Below, piece by piece: positions 1-11,595 of a DNA stretch of 64,000 nt. The stretch's first letter is position 1. Every line of letters starts with the position of its first letter. The position numbers were made by a program, and so were the translations under genes. The notes below the pieces were generated by a model. It had not been told where the DNA came from and searched no databases. It saw only the letters and a list, made by a program, of their open reading frames with translations. Where the stretch lies: assembly GCA_946406115.1 (NCBI GenBank), contig OX291545.1:6944001-7008000 (forward strand). The letters are read 5' to 3'. The DNA is from Apoda limacodes. Lineage: Eukaryota; Arthropoda; Insecta; Lepidoptera; Limacodidae.

Positions 1-2259
1 CCGAAAATTATACACATACACAGATATGTTTAAATGGCTCATGGGGATGATCCCAACTTACTAAGTCAGCGCTACTTAGTATAACATTAAAGAACAGAGA
101 TGGATGAGGGCCTACTTCAGCTAATATCTTAGTGACTTTATGACCTTACTTCTGCATTAACATTCCAAATGCTCGCTATCCCGCCTTTCAATGCATTCCC
201 TAATTATAAATTAACTCACTCTAACTCTTCAATAGTAAAGTGATACATTAAGGCTGCACCCTACTTCAATGTACAGGTTTCTGCTTGGTTTTAAAATCGA
301 TTTCGCTGTCCTATGGTAAGTTCCAAACCGGAAAATAACATGGCCTTCTACATTCTTTGACTAGCAGATTACTGTATTTGGTTTCTGTACAAAACATTTT
401 TTTTTTTTTTTTTTAATGAAAATTACGGCCAAAGTTCTCGTCCTTCTATTTTTAATTCGTAACTCACTATCAACAAGTAGCGAGAACATAATTTATTTCA
501 TGCCATGTTAAGTAACTACAAAGCTAGAAAATTACTGTAATTAAATTTTTATATCGCATGTGATGTAACTGTAACTAAATATTTCCCCCCCCCCTTTTAC
601 GCTAAGATGTATGTCTACCTATAATATATTTACGCCACTGGAAACTGAGCTCTATTTGAAACTAACATTGTCGACTCCCGCTCCACACCCGTAAAGCAAA
701 GGTATATGCGCGTTGGGGCCCTCTTAAATGCTCGTTATTTTGTTATGTCCTTTCCCTCCCCGAGCATATTAATTTTTTATTCCACAGTATCGCCCTTCTG
801 TCAAACGATTCTACGCATATAGAAAATTCATTAAGGCCACGCCAAATATACCGATATCTAGCCTATGTCTATACAGTTAATACCCCTCGCGCTCGACCAC
901 CACAGTCAATACAATACGGCTAGCTCCGCCTCTCTTTCAATTAGCCATCACAAAGTTCCGAAATCCGTCCATAATACTACTGCAGAATTATACTCCCGTC
1001 CACATCTACTTACGCACACGTATACTTATAAACCAGCACTCACAATCTCATTCAAACCGTACTCACAACATTAAACTAAGGTCCATAATAATTGAATAGT
1101 GCTATCCATTAATAAATTTATTCGAATCTAGTTTTTAAACATTTTCCTAAACCTATGTTATGACAATATGCATATAGGTACTACCACATAGAAGTCCAGA
1201 TTGAACGAGACTAGTAAGATTTATCTTAAGAATACCGTTCCCTAGGTTTCGGATGATTGAGATATACGAGTATGTATTTGTAAATAATGTTATTAGGTCA
1301 TACACATACCCCTGCCTACCATTCTATGAATGTAATTGTAATTTTGCGTATTAGCCGTAATTTTATGTCTACATATTACTACTAATGCCTTCCTATATCT
1401 AAGCCTAAGTCGTAGAATATATCTTACTATACTAGTACCTAGATAGATGAACTGTACAACCTAACTAAATAAAAACATCCTTTTACACTAATTTAACATG
1501 GTTTTATCCTAAACTTGGCCTACAATTCCCTTATATGCTATATTAAAGTACGTGTCTATAACTAAGCTTAAGTAACAAACAACTACAAAATGCCTTCTAA
1601 CCAAGATTTATATCTTGCTTATTGGTTCTATTCTGTCACACCAGTCACCAACTGAAATCCATTTTAATGACCTCCCATCCGTTGTACGACAACAAAATGT
1701 AGGCTTTTACAAGCCTATTTTAGTTCTAAATCCTATCCTGGTCACGGCACCAAAATGTAGAAACCCCCCCCGTTTAAAAATATAAAATTATAAATTTGAA
1801 CTCACGTGGAGTATACCGACGTACTCGCCAATTTGAATACGTGAAGACATGTGTAATTCTAACATATTATTGTTGTCTCTATTATTATAAAGAAATGTTA
1901 ATAGTATTTTGTAACCGTTAATGTTATTATTAAAGAAAGCTAATATTTTATTTGGCTGTGATCGTCTAATGGCGTAATCGTCTATTTGGACCCCTCGTTG
2001 TGACCGATAATAACCCCAGATCCTAAGAGGTATGGATTCAATCAGTCCCAGGTGTGAAAGAACAAAATCAAAACCCTAATTTTACATTATACCTACATTA
2101 AAAGCAATGGCCTATAACTAATCCTTAACCGCAGAACCACTAAGTCCTGATTAGCATTAGACCAGAATTTAAATTACTAAATGCGAGTTTCAGATTAAAA
2201 TATATGCGATTTATTATCCTAACGTAGTCGAAGTACCCTAGCCTAAGTCACCCTATTCA
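1..2259. other. Unassigned sequence, no gene recognised
   Basis: No protein, RNA gene or transposon that I recognise. It holds an 18-base T run (397-414), a 10-base C run (585-594) and an 8-base C run (1764-1771). The only frame over 60 codons (865-1074, plus) has no domain, repeated motif or splice context. This stretch has noticeably fewer familiar lepidopteran repeats than the rest of the window. Confidence 0.5.
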
Positions 2260-3250
2260 CCAGCCTAGCTACCTCCTTACAACTCCGAACATGTCTCGTA
2301 ATAACACGGTTACCCCTCGAACACGATAGGCCTTGAAGTTATAACGACTATGACCGCATACCCCTTAAGTGAAGTCGTAATCCTATAGTAATGTATGAAA
2401 TCGCCTTAAAGGAGAACTCTTAAACGGTAAGTAGTCCATCGATACACTAGTTATCTTGCCCTTAAGTAAACTTGTAACCTCATAGTAATGTAGGAAAATC
2501 ACCTTAAAAGGAAGAACCCTTAGACATATGAAAGTACTAACCACTAATAAACTCACTGGCTTCCCCTTAACTAAAATTATACACTTATAATATAACAAAA
2601 TCATTTAAGAGACAGACAGACCTATTTAATAACTAAATAAATTATTAGCAGGTACGCTATTGATCCCTTAATTAACCTATAACCTACACAACTAACCTGT
2701 CACCAGTTCTCTAGCTTGCGCTTAAGTGAAGGTCGGAACTAATAACAACATATATAAGGCATTAGGGAGACAAGCGGACCTATTAAGTACATAGATAAAT
2801 TATTAGTAGACTAGCTATCGATCTCTTAAGCGAAGTTATAAAACTGTAATGTAATATGAAAGGTCACCATACGGATGAACTAACAGATTGAATATATATA
2901 TAGATAACACACGAATATACTCGCGGCCTGGCCCTTACGTAAATTACACAACCCTCTTAATAACACTTAAGAATGCACCACAGATGGGCCGACTGGTTTA
3001 GTAGTTGCATAAATTATTGGTTGACAACCCGTTAACAACCCCTATGTGAAACCATAAAGTCGTAATGGTATTCGAGAAGCCACCCCAAGACAAATAGACA
3101 ATCTAAGTATATAATGAGCCTACCACTATCCTTACTAGCTTCTCTTCAAATCTTATCTTATAATAATATATGGAGAACCGCCGTAAAGACAAACTAACAA
3201 ATTAGAAGTAAATGTAGACCTAAAATACAACTACAGCCTACCTTTGAATA
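2260..3250. repeat. Degenerate tandem array, unit about 100 bp
   Basis: A recurring anchor (CTTAAGT or CTTAAxTxAA) falls near 2276, 2364, 2461, 2566, 2667, 2721, 2824, 2934, 3041, 3144 and 3241, so spacing is mostly 97-110 bp with one short step of 54. Each anchor is followed about 25-30 bases later by a block like TAGTAATGTA(T/G)GAAA, then by CACCTTAAAG, and some units by ATAAATTATTAG. Units are strongly diverged but in register, as expected for an old satellite. It is not coding; the short minus frame at 2383-2604 is an artefact. Confidence 0.6.
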
Positions 3251-5567
3251 AAGTTATGACATGGTTCTAACCGTATCCGGAAATCCTCATACATTCATGG
3301 TTATTATTTTACCACTGTGGCTCACGCCATCTGTGTAACAATCGTAGAATTACTCGGTCGATCGATATCTTAGCTAGCTGTCTAATAATCTTGGGGATGT
3401 TGAGAAGGGCTTATAGGGGGCGTTATTCACAAACAAATTTAGTATGAGAGTCTATCTAAATTTACTAATCCTAGTTTCCAGGTCGTTTACGGGTAACCCT
3501 AACTGGGAATCATCCAGGAAAATTCACATATACAACCATTCCTTAAGGGTTCGTAAGTTGTTCTATTCAGAATTATTGGGCCCGCCACCGAATTATCCCT
3601 TCGGCCAATTAAAGACTAAACGGTCAGACTTTCCATACATTTGCCTGTGCGTCGAAGTGCCCAGCTGGCGTCTCGCGGTCACGTGGGTGCGCAGAGTTCA
3701 CATTTTAGTCTTCTGCGCAGGTACAGAGTCCAATCGTGTTACTCGACCTTCCTTCGACTAATTTACGTTGGTTCGGTTTTGGTTTAGTATCTCGCGACCC
3801 GGTCAGTACGAATTTCGTTCTTAGATCTAAAATTGAGTTTATGTTTACAAACTATGGCGATTATCTACACTAGAATATAAAGTTTATGAAAACAAAACTA
3901 TAAAATTGAGACAAAACCTAACGCTCGCCTAACTTATACACTAGGTTGTTCCTACTTGATCGCTAAAATGAATATTGAAAATTAATTATGTATAACTTGA
4001 ATTTGAATAGCCTTAAGGGCCTAGGGTACCGTCTGGCCTTAAGCGTTTGTCAAATGTATCGTACCTATTATCTGACTAACGTCTTGGAACCTTTAACAAG
4101 GAAGGTATATAACGACCAACTCCTGACAGACTCGTAGATAGGTTTAATCAAACTAGCTTACCTTGTGGCTTCGCCTTCCTGTCATTTAGTAATTGAGTTA
4201 ATAGATAACCTTTATCCTTCGTGCACTGTGCCTTAAACTGTCCTTTAGGATAGGTAAGTAGTGCTCCCCGCCTACTCCTACATTTATAACGCCGCGGAGG
4301 TGGCAAACAACCAGACGACCATGTATTTATCCTTACTACTATGACTAACTACGGAACTAAAGGGACCATCTCGTTATTATTTGAATATAACCTACGATCG
4401 GTCGGTTCGAACCCGAGGCTCCTTAAGTTTAAATAGCCGCTAGTCCGGAGAAGCTATACTCGCCCGAAACATATGCCGTGCAAGCTAAGTTCACAAGAAA
4501 TAATAAAATAGGTGTGCGATTACGCACATGGTTAAGTGGTGAATTGTTCATCAGAGTAATTAAGGCGACAGAACACCTAGTTTGACACACAATAAATATG
4601 TTTAAGGTGGATTGTAAGGAAGACATATCCACACTCAGGACCCGGCGCATTAGCCAGATCAAGTAAGGGTTAGCCCTTTCTGAGTGTTTAGAACTTAACG
4701 TTTCGGCTTTCCATACAACAATTCAGAGCCTCATCAGTTAGTAGAGAATTGTGTATGATTATACTAATACGTCTTCAACGGGGTGATTCATGGCGAAGAA
4801 TAGAACAAATCCTGACCCACTAACGTCACCTCATAGCCTGTTAATAAAGTTTGGTCAATGTTGAAGTTCTGTCATCTTTATCTTAAATGGCTTAGTCAAA
4901 ACATAAATTAAACAGTATAAAGCAATAAAATAAAGCTTAGATAGTCTAATTAAAAATTAGACTCTCTAGATTAATGTCGCGGCTCTGAAAAACATATGAG
5001 GTTTACGTTTATTTTTACACAGGAAACAAATATTTAAATATGAACACAATAATACTTAGCTTTCCAAATCTATCCGTCGCAATAATGGGTGGAGTGGAGG
5101 TACTATTTATCTATGGATTCCTTAAGGAGATTGGGTTAAAAATCCCACATTAAATTTTAGCCACCCATTACCTAAACGGCATCTAACAGTTCAGCTTCCC
5201 CACTCGACGCCGGTGAAGGGTGGAACTGGAGCCAACCCAGATTTAGGTTTTATCAGCCCCCTCACACCCTTAGATTCCTGAAGCCTGCAGTTACCCTAGT
5301 ATGTCTCTAACATCAAGCCCCAATCTTCCCTAATCTTATAACAAGCCAGACCCCGCTTGAAGAACCCCTACTGTGATTGCCCCGTCCTCACCTACCTCTA
5401 TCTACCAAGGGTCTGCTTGCTTTGGGGGTCACCCATACCGCAACGCAACAAGACATCGGGACTAAAATGATTGAGATAGTAAGTAGCGGATATAGAGATA
5501 TCATTAACATAACCATCAATTACATGTAACATAACTGTACCATTCTAATGAGCGTCTACCAAAGCGT
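3251..5567. other. Unassigned sequence between two tandem arrays
   Basis: No gene recognised. The largest frame (3444-3761, plus, 105 codons) shows no domain, signal peptide or membrane segment that I can identify. A cytosine-rich stretch lies at about 5170-5460. Near 5358-5376 there is a short match (CTTGAAGAACCCC then TACTGT) to the 3' part of the LINE found elsewhere here, but its surroundings do not match. Confidence 0.4.
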
Positions 5568-6021
5568 GTAGGATTTTCATCAATGAAGATACATATACAC
5601 AGGACAGGATTCACACAAGGGTTGCCTGCCAAGTCATGTAAGCATGCCCCGTCACCTCGAGTCCGATCAAAGCGCGAAGTCGATGCTTAGGACTTGCGTA
5701 GGGCTTTCATCAATAAGATATACATATACACAGGACAGGATTTACACAAGGGTTGCCTGCCAAGTCATGTAAGCATGCCCCGTCACCTCGAGTCCGATCA
5801 AAGCGCGAAGTCGATGCTTAGGACTTGCGTAGGGCTTTCATCAATAAGATATACATATACACAGGACAGGATTTACACAAGGGTTGCCTGCCAAGTCATG
5901 TAAGCATGCCCCGTCACCTCGAGTCCGATCAAAGCGCGAAGTCGATGCTTAGGACTTGCGTAGGGCTTTCATCAATAAGATATACATATACACAGGACAG
6001 GATTTACACAAGGGTTGCCTG
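5568..6021. repeat. 131-bp tandem repeat, about 3.5 units
   Basis: The marker AGGACAGGAT begins at 5601, 5732, 5863 and 5994, an exact 131-base period. Units 2 to 4 are essentially identical; unit 1 differs at several bases. The array breaks off abruptly after GGGTTGCCTG at about 6021. Units are GC-richer than their surroundings. Because 131 is not a multiple of 3, the two frames reading through it change phase at each unit, so they are not real genes. Confidence 0.93.
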
Positions 6022-6480
6022 ACCTTAACCCTAATCTTAAACGATTTCTTAACTAATCAGATCAGAGCCTAATTACGGGGTTTCTTCCCACAAAGTATCA
6101 CAAAATTTACAACATCATGTTAAGAGACGCCGATCCCGGCAGGAGCCCTTTTCTCCACTAAATTTTCTGCAGAAATCGGCAATCTCTTTTCCTTTAAGAG
6201 TACATAGCCAACAATGTCAACAAACTACCTCTGCATTTTTAATAAGCAAGGGTTTTTCCCTTCTCTACTCCAAATTTACAACTAGAATCCCAACCAAAAA
6301 GTCAACCACTTTCAATTTTCCCCAACCAACCCTTCACTTTAACCAAGGTGGCATCTTACACGGTCCCTTACACAGTCCTTACGCCATGGTATAAAGGAAG
6401 TCCCTCACAAAGCCCCATAGTACAAACCCATCAATAATAAGTTGACATTGCTAGCCTCAGTTCTCACAAAAGACACTTAC
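6022..6480. other. Unassigned stretch after the 131-bp array
   Basis: No gene, RNA or repeat recognised. The stretch is rich in short C and CAA-containing runs and leads into the GC-richer block that follows. Confidence 0.4.
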
Positions 6481-6481
6481 T

Positions 6482-6745
6482 GATATTTGATGTAGGCGAA
6501 ACGTGCACGGCGTCGGTATTAAATTTCTTCAAATCTTTGTGCGTCCTGTCCTTCCCACTTCCTCAGGAATCTCAAGCACGGCCAGCCTCTCGGCACGACG
6601 ACAGTAAAAAAGGGTGCCGCAACTGACGCCTATCGCTTATAACCGTTCTCCCCTCCCCCCCCCGATAGACGCGGCCTGAACGCGTGGCGTGTCTAGGGAT
6701 TGTGGCGCCAGTTAATTTCTTCTTTATTTTACTTCCACGTGTACC
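6482..6745 (-). promoter_or_regulatory. GC/CpG-rich block, possible minus-strand first exon or promoter
   Basis: Within AT-rich surroundings this block is locally GC-rich and CpG-rich, with GGCGCCA-, CGCGTGGCGTG- and CGGCGTCGG-type words. On the minus strand it runs into a good 5' splice site, ATATCA then GTAAGTG, at about 6482-6476. That combination resembles a noncoding first exon with its promoter. No TATA box or coding start stands out. It could equally be an old repeat or a chance GC patch. Confidence 0.2.
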
Positions 6746-8674
6746 CACGTGCTTCGCATTTTAGTGGCCAGTTACTTTATAGTAATAATCGAACAATCAT
6801 ATCGAAATCGTAAACCGATTCTACTAAACTCTTTACCTGCCGAACTAGTTTCTCCGCTTCTTTGTGACTCGATTATACAGCTTCGATTAATTTACACATT
6901 GAAGGTTCGTCGTAAGCGGCGCGGAGCCTACTCTACTATCCCTCTCGCACCCTACGATATTTATATCAATTAACTGAAAATAATCGTTCGATATTCTCCA
7001 TATATTTTAACCTCCTTGTTATCTGCTACTTTACGAATCGGTCGTATTTAACGAGTAATTATTTTTCTTTGTGTTGATGATTTTAGGATCCCACTGCGAT
7101 TTACGCCTTATGACGTAGGTATAAACATATTAATCGAAGACCGGTGAGGACATCCCGGACCACTCACTTAATTCATACTTCATTGATCTCGTTTCTATCC
7201 ATTTATTAGGAGTATTCGATTGGTATGAATTACGAAGGTGATTAATCTAATTTATATTTATTATTGATGAATTCCATCTTTAATTTACCTGCTCTCTTAA
7301 AACTTAAATTAGCATGTCAACACCGTGTCGTGGGGTCCAGATTATTACAATTCTCTATAAAAGGCTTGGGACCACTACATGTGTCACAGAAAGACATTCG
7401 TCGACTTCGCGTCAAAAGTTTTAAAAATTGATTTTTTTAGGCTGGCTGCAATAAAGTCAAAAAACCAAAAACCATGCCTTTTAGGATATAAGTTAAATAA
7501 ACTGTCCCGAGGAATTGAATATGTAAGTCAACCTAGGAAGTTTTTAAAATTGAAAATCTTATGGGAAGTGCTTCGATAATCATTATCATATAGTAATTTA
7601 CCAAGTACTTACTATGGTATTTAAAATCGAAAGCTAAAACGGTAAAAAAGCTGTTAGAAAGCCGCTGAAAGCTCAGATAACAGAAGTTATTACCTCATCG
7701 TGCGAACATAAAAATAGAACAGAAAGCCAACTTGCGTGAGCTTCTACAAACGTAAACTACACGTATAGTCTTTTGTGCTTTTAACGCATCAGTTAATGAC
7801 GTATCTCTTTATTGCGCATAAAGTTCAGTAGAAAACGTTAACATTACGAGCTTTTCTGTAAGTTTATGGAATGAGTCTACATAAATCGTTACTTCTATAG
7901 AAAATGTTTATAAAAAACTGACCAGGTGCGTGTCGTCGTGTACATTAGGTTAAGGTTCCTCAGAATAAAAAAATATTTCCTTTGGAAATGCAAATAATAT
8001 TCTATTAGAGTGTTTTTGCACAGATTAATATTTAAAAGTCACGGTTCTAAAGTTTCTTGCCAGCAACACGCATTTGAGGTGTGAGTTAACTTAACTTTAT
8101 GAATAGATCCGAAATTAGGCGTCTAGAGAGTAAGAGAAAGTGAACTCTAATCTTTTGAACTTTGATTTTAAGTAACTCTGGTAAGTAACAACATAATGAA
8201 TGGAATAAAACTAGGGACACTAGAATTTTATTATAAAACTATACGTTTTTTCCTTGTCATATAATGTTCTGTATATTTTTGACGTGACAACGTCTTATAA
8301 ATTGGTTTGCCGGGTGACACTTCAAGAAACTGCGTTACGCTCCGCTCACGTTATGCGCTCACAATGAGAGCGAGTGAGAGGCACGCGCCCGCCTAAGAGC
8401 GAGAGAGACAGACATAAAATCATTGTCACGTAAAACTTTCGCCCGTATACCGACTTTACAGGCAACCAGTTTTTAAATTTAAAGTCATTTAAAAGACCAG
8501 AGAGTCATAATTTTTGACCCGGGTTGTAGAGTACAAGATTTTTTACTTAAACTACTTAGTTACTTACTTATACTTACATTTTTTACAACCATTTAGCTCT
8601 CACATGGCGCCTTCAAAATACCAAAAATTTGGGCTTGCCTTGGATTTCGAGCTCTATTTTACTAAATAAAAAGA
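6746..8674. other. Unassigned AT-rich sequence
   Basis: No gene recognised. Frames at 6749-6973 and 7379-7579 (plus) have no recognisable domain. A TATA-like CTATAAAAGG sits at about 7355 on the plus strand, with no supporting exon downstream. A GAGCGAG- and GAGA-rich patch lies at 8360-8415. Confidence 0.4.
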
Positions 8675-9164
8675 GATTTTTTTCATACCACTAAGGTGGC
8701 AAACAAGATTACGGTCCGTCTGATGTAAGCGGTCACCGCGGCGTATGGCCGCTTGCAACACCAAGGGTACTACTCGCGCATTGCCGACCCTTGAAAAATC
8801 TAATAATTTCTTACTTGAAGAACCCCATACTGTAGTCCTTAGAGAAAACCTTGGCAGATAGCTCTTTTCACAACATTGCGGTTCTAAAGTGTGAGAATGA
8901 ATTCCGATGGCGAGCAGTGCGATGATGAAAGTAGCCGTGAGCAGAATTCCGAGCAATTCCTTAAAATACATCTTATTGCACAAGCAGTATAACACACACA
9001 GGGAGGCAAAGTCTCTTTTCAGACTAAAGGGCTCGATACGGCAAGTGATTTTGGGATCGTCGACAATTCTTAATGCCTGTCGTTTAACCGAGTCAAAAGG
9101 GCCAGGCTGGTATTCGGGTGCCGGGTGCATGCCCCGAGATGGCAGCAGTACTCCATATAAGATG
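8675..9164 (-). mobile_element. LINE 3' fragment (Jockey/CR1 group), 5'-truncated
   Basis: Read on the minus strand, this is the C-terminal end of a non-LTR retrotransposon polyprotein plus its 3' tail. Segments such as GPFDSVKRQALRIVDDP and CRIEPFSLKRDFASLCV match the region after the reverse transcriptase in the larger copy at 16393-17745. Frameshifts follow. The 3' end is the characteristic tail ending in CCACCTTAGTGGTATG and then A's (a T run at 8676-8683 on the plus strand). Truncation at the 5' side near 9164 is normal for target-primed insertion. Not functional. The plus-strand frame overlapping it is a shadow. Confidence 0.85.
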
Positions 9165-9456
9165 TAGGAAGCGATGGGTAAAATAAAATCAATATTACAT
9201 TTATTGATTTTGTTTTTAGCCATATGATGCAGGTTTTCTTTCAGTGTAGGATCTAAGCCATTTGGAGAATTACTAGGATTAGTTACACATGTACATAATA
9301 GAACAAAAAACCTAGTTCAGAGAAGCTATTAGTTCAAGAGAACGACTATTAATTAGTTTGCTATGTAGTCTAAGCAACAGGTACCAAGCCATAGCTATGG
9401 CTATATCGTTAATGTAAATAAATATTTTTATGACAAAGATGCAGTCAAAAGATTAA

Positions 9457-9527
9457 CCTCGAACCAGGACTTGAACGAGCAACTCCTTACATTTCGTGTA
9501 AGTGCTCTACCAATTGAGCTTTCGAGG
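9457..9527 (-). pseudogene. tRNA-like sequence, probable tRNA pseudogene
   Basis: The minus strand folds partly as a 71-nt tRNA. Its acceptor stem CCTCGAA/TTCGAGG pairs at all 7 positions. A D-arm (GCTC AATTGGTA GAGC) and an anticodon stem CTTAC/GTAAG are present. A pol III B-box-like GTTCAAGTC lies in the T loop. Faults: one base is missing between acceptor and D stem, the anticodon loop ACGAAAT lacks T at position 33 (it would read GAA), and the T stem GCTCG/CCTGG does not pair. I read it as a degraded tRNA gene or tRNA-derived repeat head rather than a working tRNA. Confidence 0.55.
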
Positions 9528-9934
9528 TACAAGTCTAGCTGAAAAACCCAACTACATCTTTGTTCTGGAAATACGCTTGTTACGAACGTCACATACAACT
9601 CTTGTGACTTTTAGGAGTTGTATACAGCACATACAGGGAGAATATCACTAACACAGCTTTTGCACAGAAAAAGCAAAACTATATATATATATGTTTATTA
9701 TATTTTAATACTATGTTTGTATTTTGTCTAAATCGCGTAAAATCTAAATTCAGTTAGCTTAGTTTAGAATGGAAGTCTTGCTCTGTTTGCCTCTTTATCG
9801 TGTCTCCTCTTTTTCCGTCCTCCTTAAAACCTCCTTTAATTAATACTTTTTTTTTTTTTTTAATTTTTTGCTATTAAACCCGTCATAACAACACATTTGC
9901 CATAAAAAAATCAGGCTTATAGCTACTTTGATCT
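9528..9934. other. Unassigned AT-rich stretch with simple repeats
   Basis: Contains an (AT)n run at about 9679-9693 and a T run near 9848-9862. Nothing else recognised. Confidence 0.5.
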
Positions 9935-10020
9935 AAAAGATAGAGCTCATTAAAGGTCGGACAGACAAAAGGGCTTAGTAAATGAACTCCGATAGCACCC
10001 TTTGGGTATGGAACCCTTAA
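9935..10020 (+). repeat. 3' end of the GGCCAAGTG/GGGTACGGAACCC repeat
   Basis: The words GGTCGGACAGACA, GGCTTAGTAA and CACCCTTTGGGTATGGAACCC occur in the same order at the 3' end of the fuller copy at 12633-13210. Only the last 85 or so bases are present. Confidence 0.7.
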
Positions 10021-10079
10021 AAGGATATGAACTATTCTATTAACAACATTATCAAACATTGGATAGAAATTAGTCGTCA

Positions 10080-10310
10080 GTGTAGGGTCGGTGGTGGCGT
10101 CGAGTTCAATTGGGTGGAGGTTCAAGTCCGGCATGTACCAAATAAAACTTTTTTTATTAATTTAGTTTGCTCGCACCGCTGGCTTTTCGATTAAGGAAAA
10201 CACCGAGAGCAAACCTGCGTCACACACGTTAAAAAAAGACGTATGTGAAACCAGCAATCCGTACTGGGCGCGCTTAATATATTTGGATCAAATTGCCCTT
10301 GCAATTAGTG
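10080..10310 (+). mobile_element. tRNA-derived SINE, degenerate
   Basis: Has a pol III B-box-like GGTTCAAGTCCGGC at about 10120-10133, then AAGGAAAACACCGAGAGCAAACCTGC and GTATGTGAAACCAGCAATCCG, the body of a SINE family that I know from moths. A related copy lies at 21190-21440. The head is poorly kept, and the copy trails into unrecognised sequence near 10310. Confidence 0.6.
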
Positions 10311-11126
10311 CCATAGGAAGTGGTAGTAGAGGATAGGCCGTGCGCCAACAGTAAGTAGATATAAAGGGTCGTAAGTTAAGTTCCACTTAAATTTCAAACA
10401 ATAATTCATCTTTTACATAACGACATTCTCAATTTACCTAAGTAAACAAACAATAACACAAATGTAATGTCTTCATTTCATATTCTTAATACAAATAATT
10501 CGTCTGAGTTTCCAGCAACTAAATCACAATGTTTAATATTAAAAACATTTTTAACAGTTAATAGTGACTATTAAGTGCATAAACCAGTGATAACTTTTAC
10601 GTCAAAGGCTTTTCATTATAATGGGAAGGAGACAAATAATAGTAATGCAAACGAGCAGTCGCTTATTGTACAAGTTAAATGCGCCATTAAGAGTGTCATT
10701 GAGCGTGGTCCTTTGACTTGACGAGGTCTGTGTACTGATTGTACAATCTTCAAGGAGAACAAAGCTTGGGTTGGACCGTCTCAGCCTAGACGGGACCAAT
10801 CTAATTAACGGCTTTGTTTCGAAGTCAGATAAGTATATTTTATTTACAAATCTATTTAATTGAAAAAACAACTATAAGTAACGTTTCATTAGATGTTATT
10901 GTAAGAACGTCAGAATAGTGAAGTCAAAACTTTGACGTTTCTATATTTCAATCTGTGGTGAGGACGAAAAGAAACAAGTTTGGAGTTTGTTTTTACCCAA
11001 ATTGACATCCTACGTGTCTTACACATATTACCTACCTTAAAAAAAACCATAGGGTCCGTATTTTATTGAAACTCCTGAAAAATTTGTTTGTGATGAATGA
11101 TGATTTGCATGTTGTATCTGCCAATT
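10311..11126. other. Unassigned sequence
   Basis: No gene recognised. A minus-strand frame of 89 codons (10602-10871) covers a mildly GC-richer patch but shows no domain or splice signals that I trust. Confidence 0.4.
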
Positions 11127-11595
11127 GATTTTTTTATACCACTAAGGTGTAAAATAAGCTAACGGTCCGCCTGATGGTAAGCGGTCACCGTGGTCTATGG
11201 ACGCTTGCAACACGAAAGGTATCATTTGCGCGTAGCCGACCCTTCAAAAATGTAATAACTCTTTCTTGAAGAACCCCATACTGTAGTCCTTAGATAACCT
11301 TGGCAAGGAGTTCATTGCACATCCCAATCATTCGCGAGAAGAAGTTTCTCTGAAACCGCACTGTATGCGACCATTTTGCTTCAGTCCTCAGACTTAAAGG
11401 CTTAATAGGGCAAGTGAGTTTGGGATCGTCGACAATTCTCACAGCCCGCCGTTGAACCGAGTCAAAAGGGCCAGCTGGTGTCCGGGTTCACCTGCCCAGA
11501 GATGGGGCCAAATTTGCGACTTGTAAAGCAGCAACCTTTGCCCCGACGTGAAGTAAGTTTCGCTCTGTTAAGTATACCAAGTTTTTTGGACGCCA
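11127..11595 (-). mobile_element. LINE 3' fragment, same family as 8675-9164
   Basis: Minus-strand copy of the same LINE 3' region. It starts at the plus-strand T run and TATACCACTAAGGTG, passes through the C-terminal part (TTGGGATCGTCGACAATTC, GAACCGAGTCAAAAGGGCC on the plus strand) and reaches GCAGCAACCTTTGCCCCGACG before stopping near 11595. Several stops and indels make it dead. It lacks the reverse transcriptase region. Confidence 0.85.

Noticed and set aside
1685..1775. Possible LTR retrotransposon border (ACGGCACCAAAATGTAG next to a C run, with a nearby ACAACAAAATGTAG)
   Set aside because: No second LTR, primer-binding site, polypurine tract or coding sequence was found.
3444..3761. 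105-codon plus frame in the first 6 kb
   Set aside because: No recognisable domain, composition or splice context; expected by chance in a region with local GC.
1..6000. Telomeric TTAGG repeats or a polydnavirus-like segment as explanation of the unusual first 6 kb
   Set aside because: No TTAGG tandem run and no viral gene or motif could be seen.
5694..6022. Two overlapping plus-strand frames with shared repeated peptides
   Set aside because: They read through the 131-bp array, switching phase at each unit; no start context, domain or splice support.
7355..7388. TATA-like CTATAAAAGG with possible start site about 30 bases on
   Set aside because: Such words are common in AT-rich DNA and no exon follows.
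8654..9223. 189-codon minus frame as a possible host protein
   Set aside because: Its middle matches the LINE C-terminus and the rest is frameshifted LINE 3' UTR; not a host gene.
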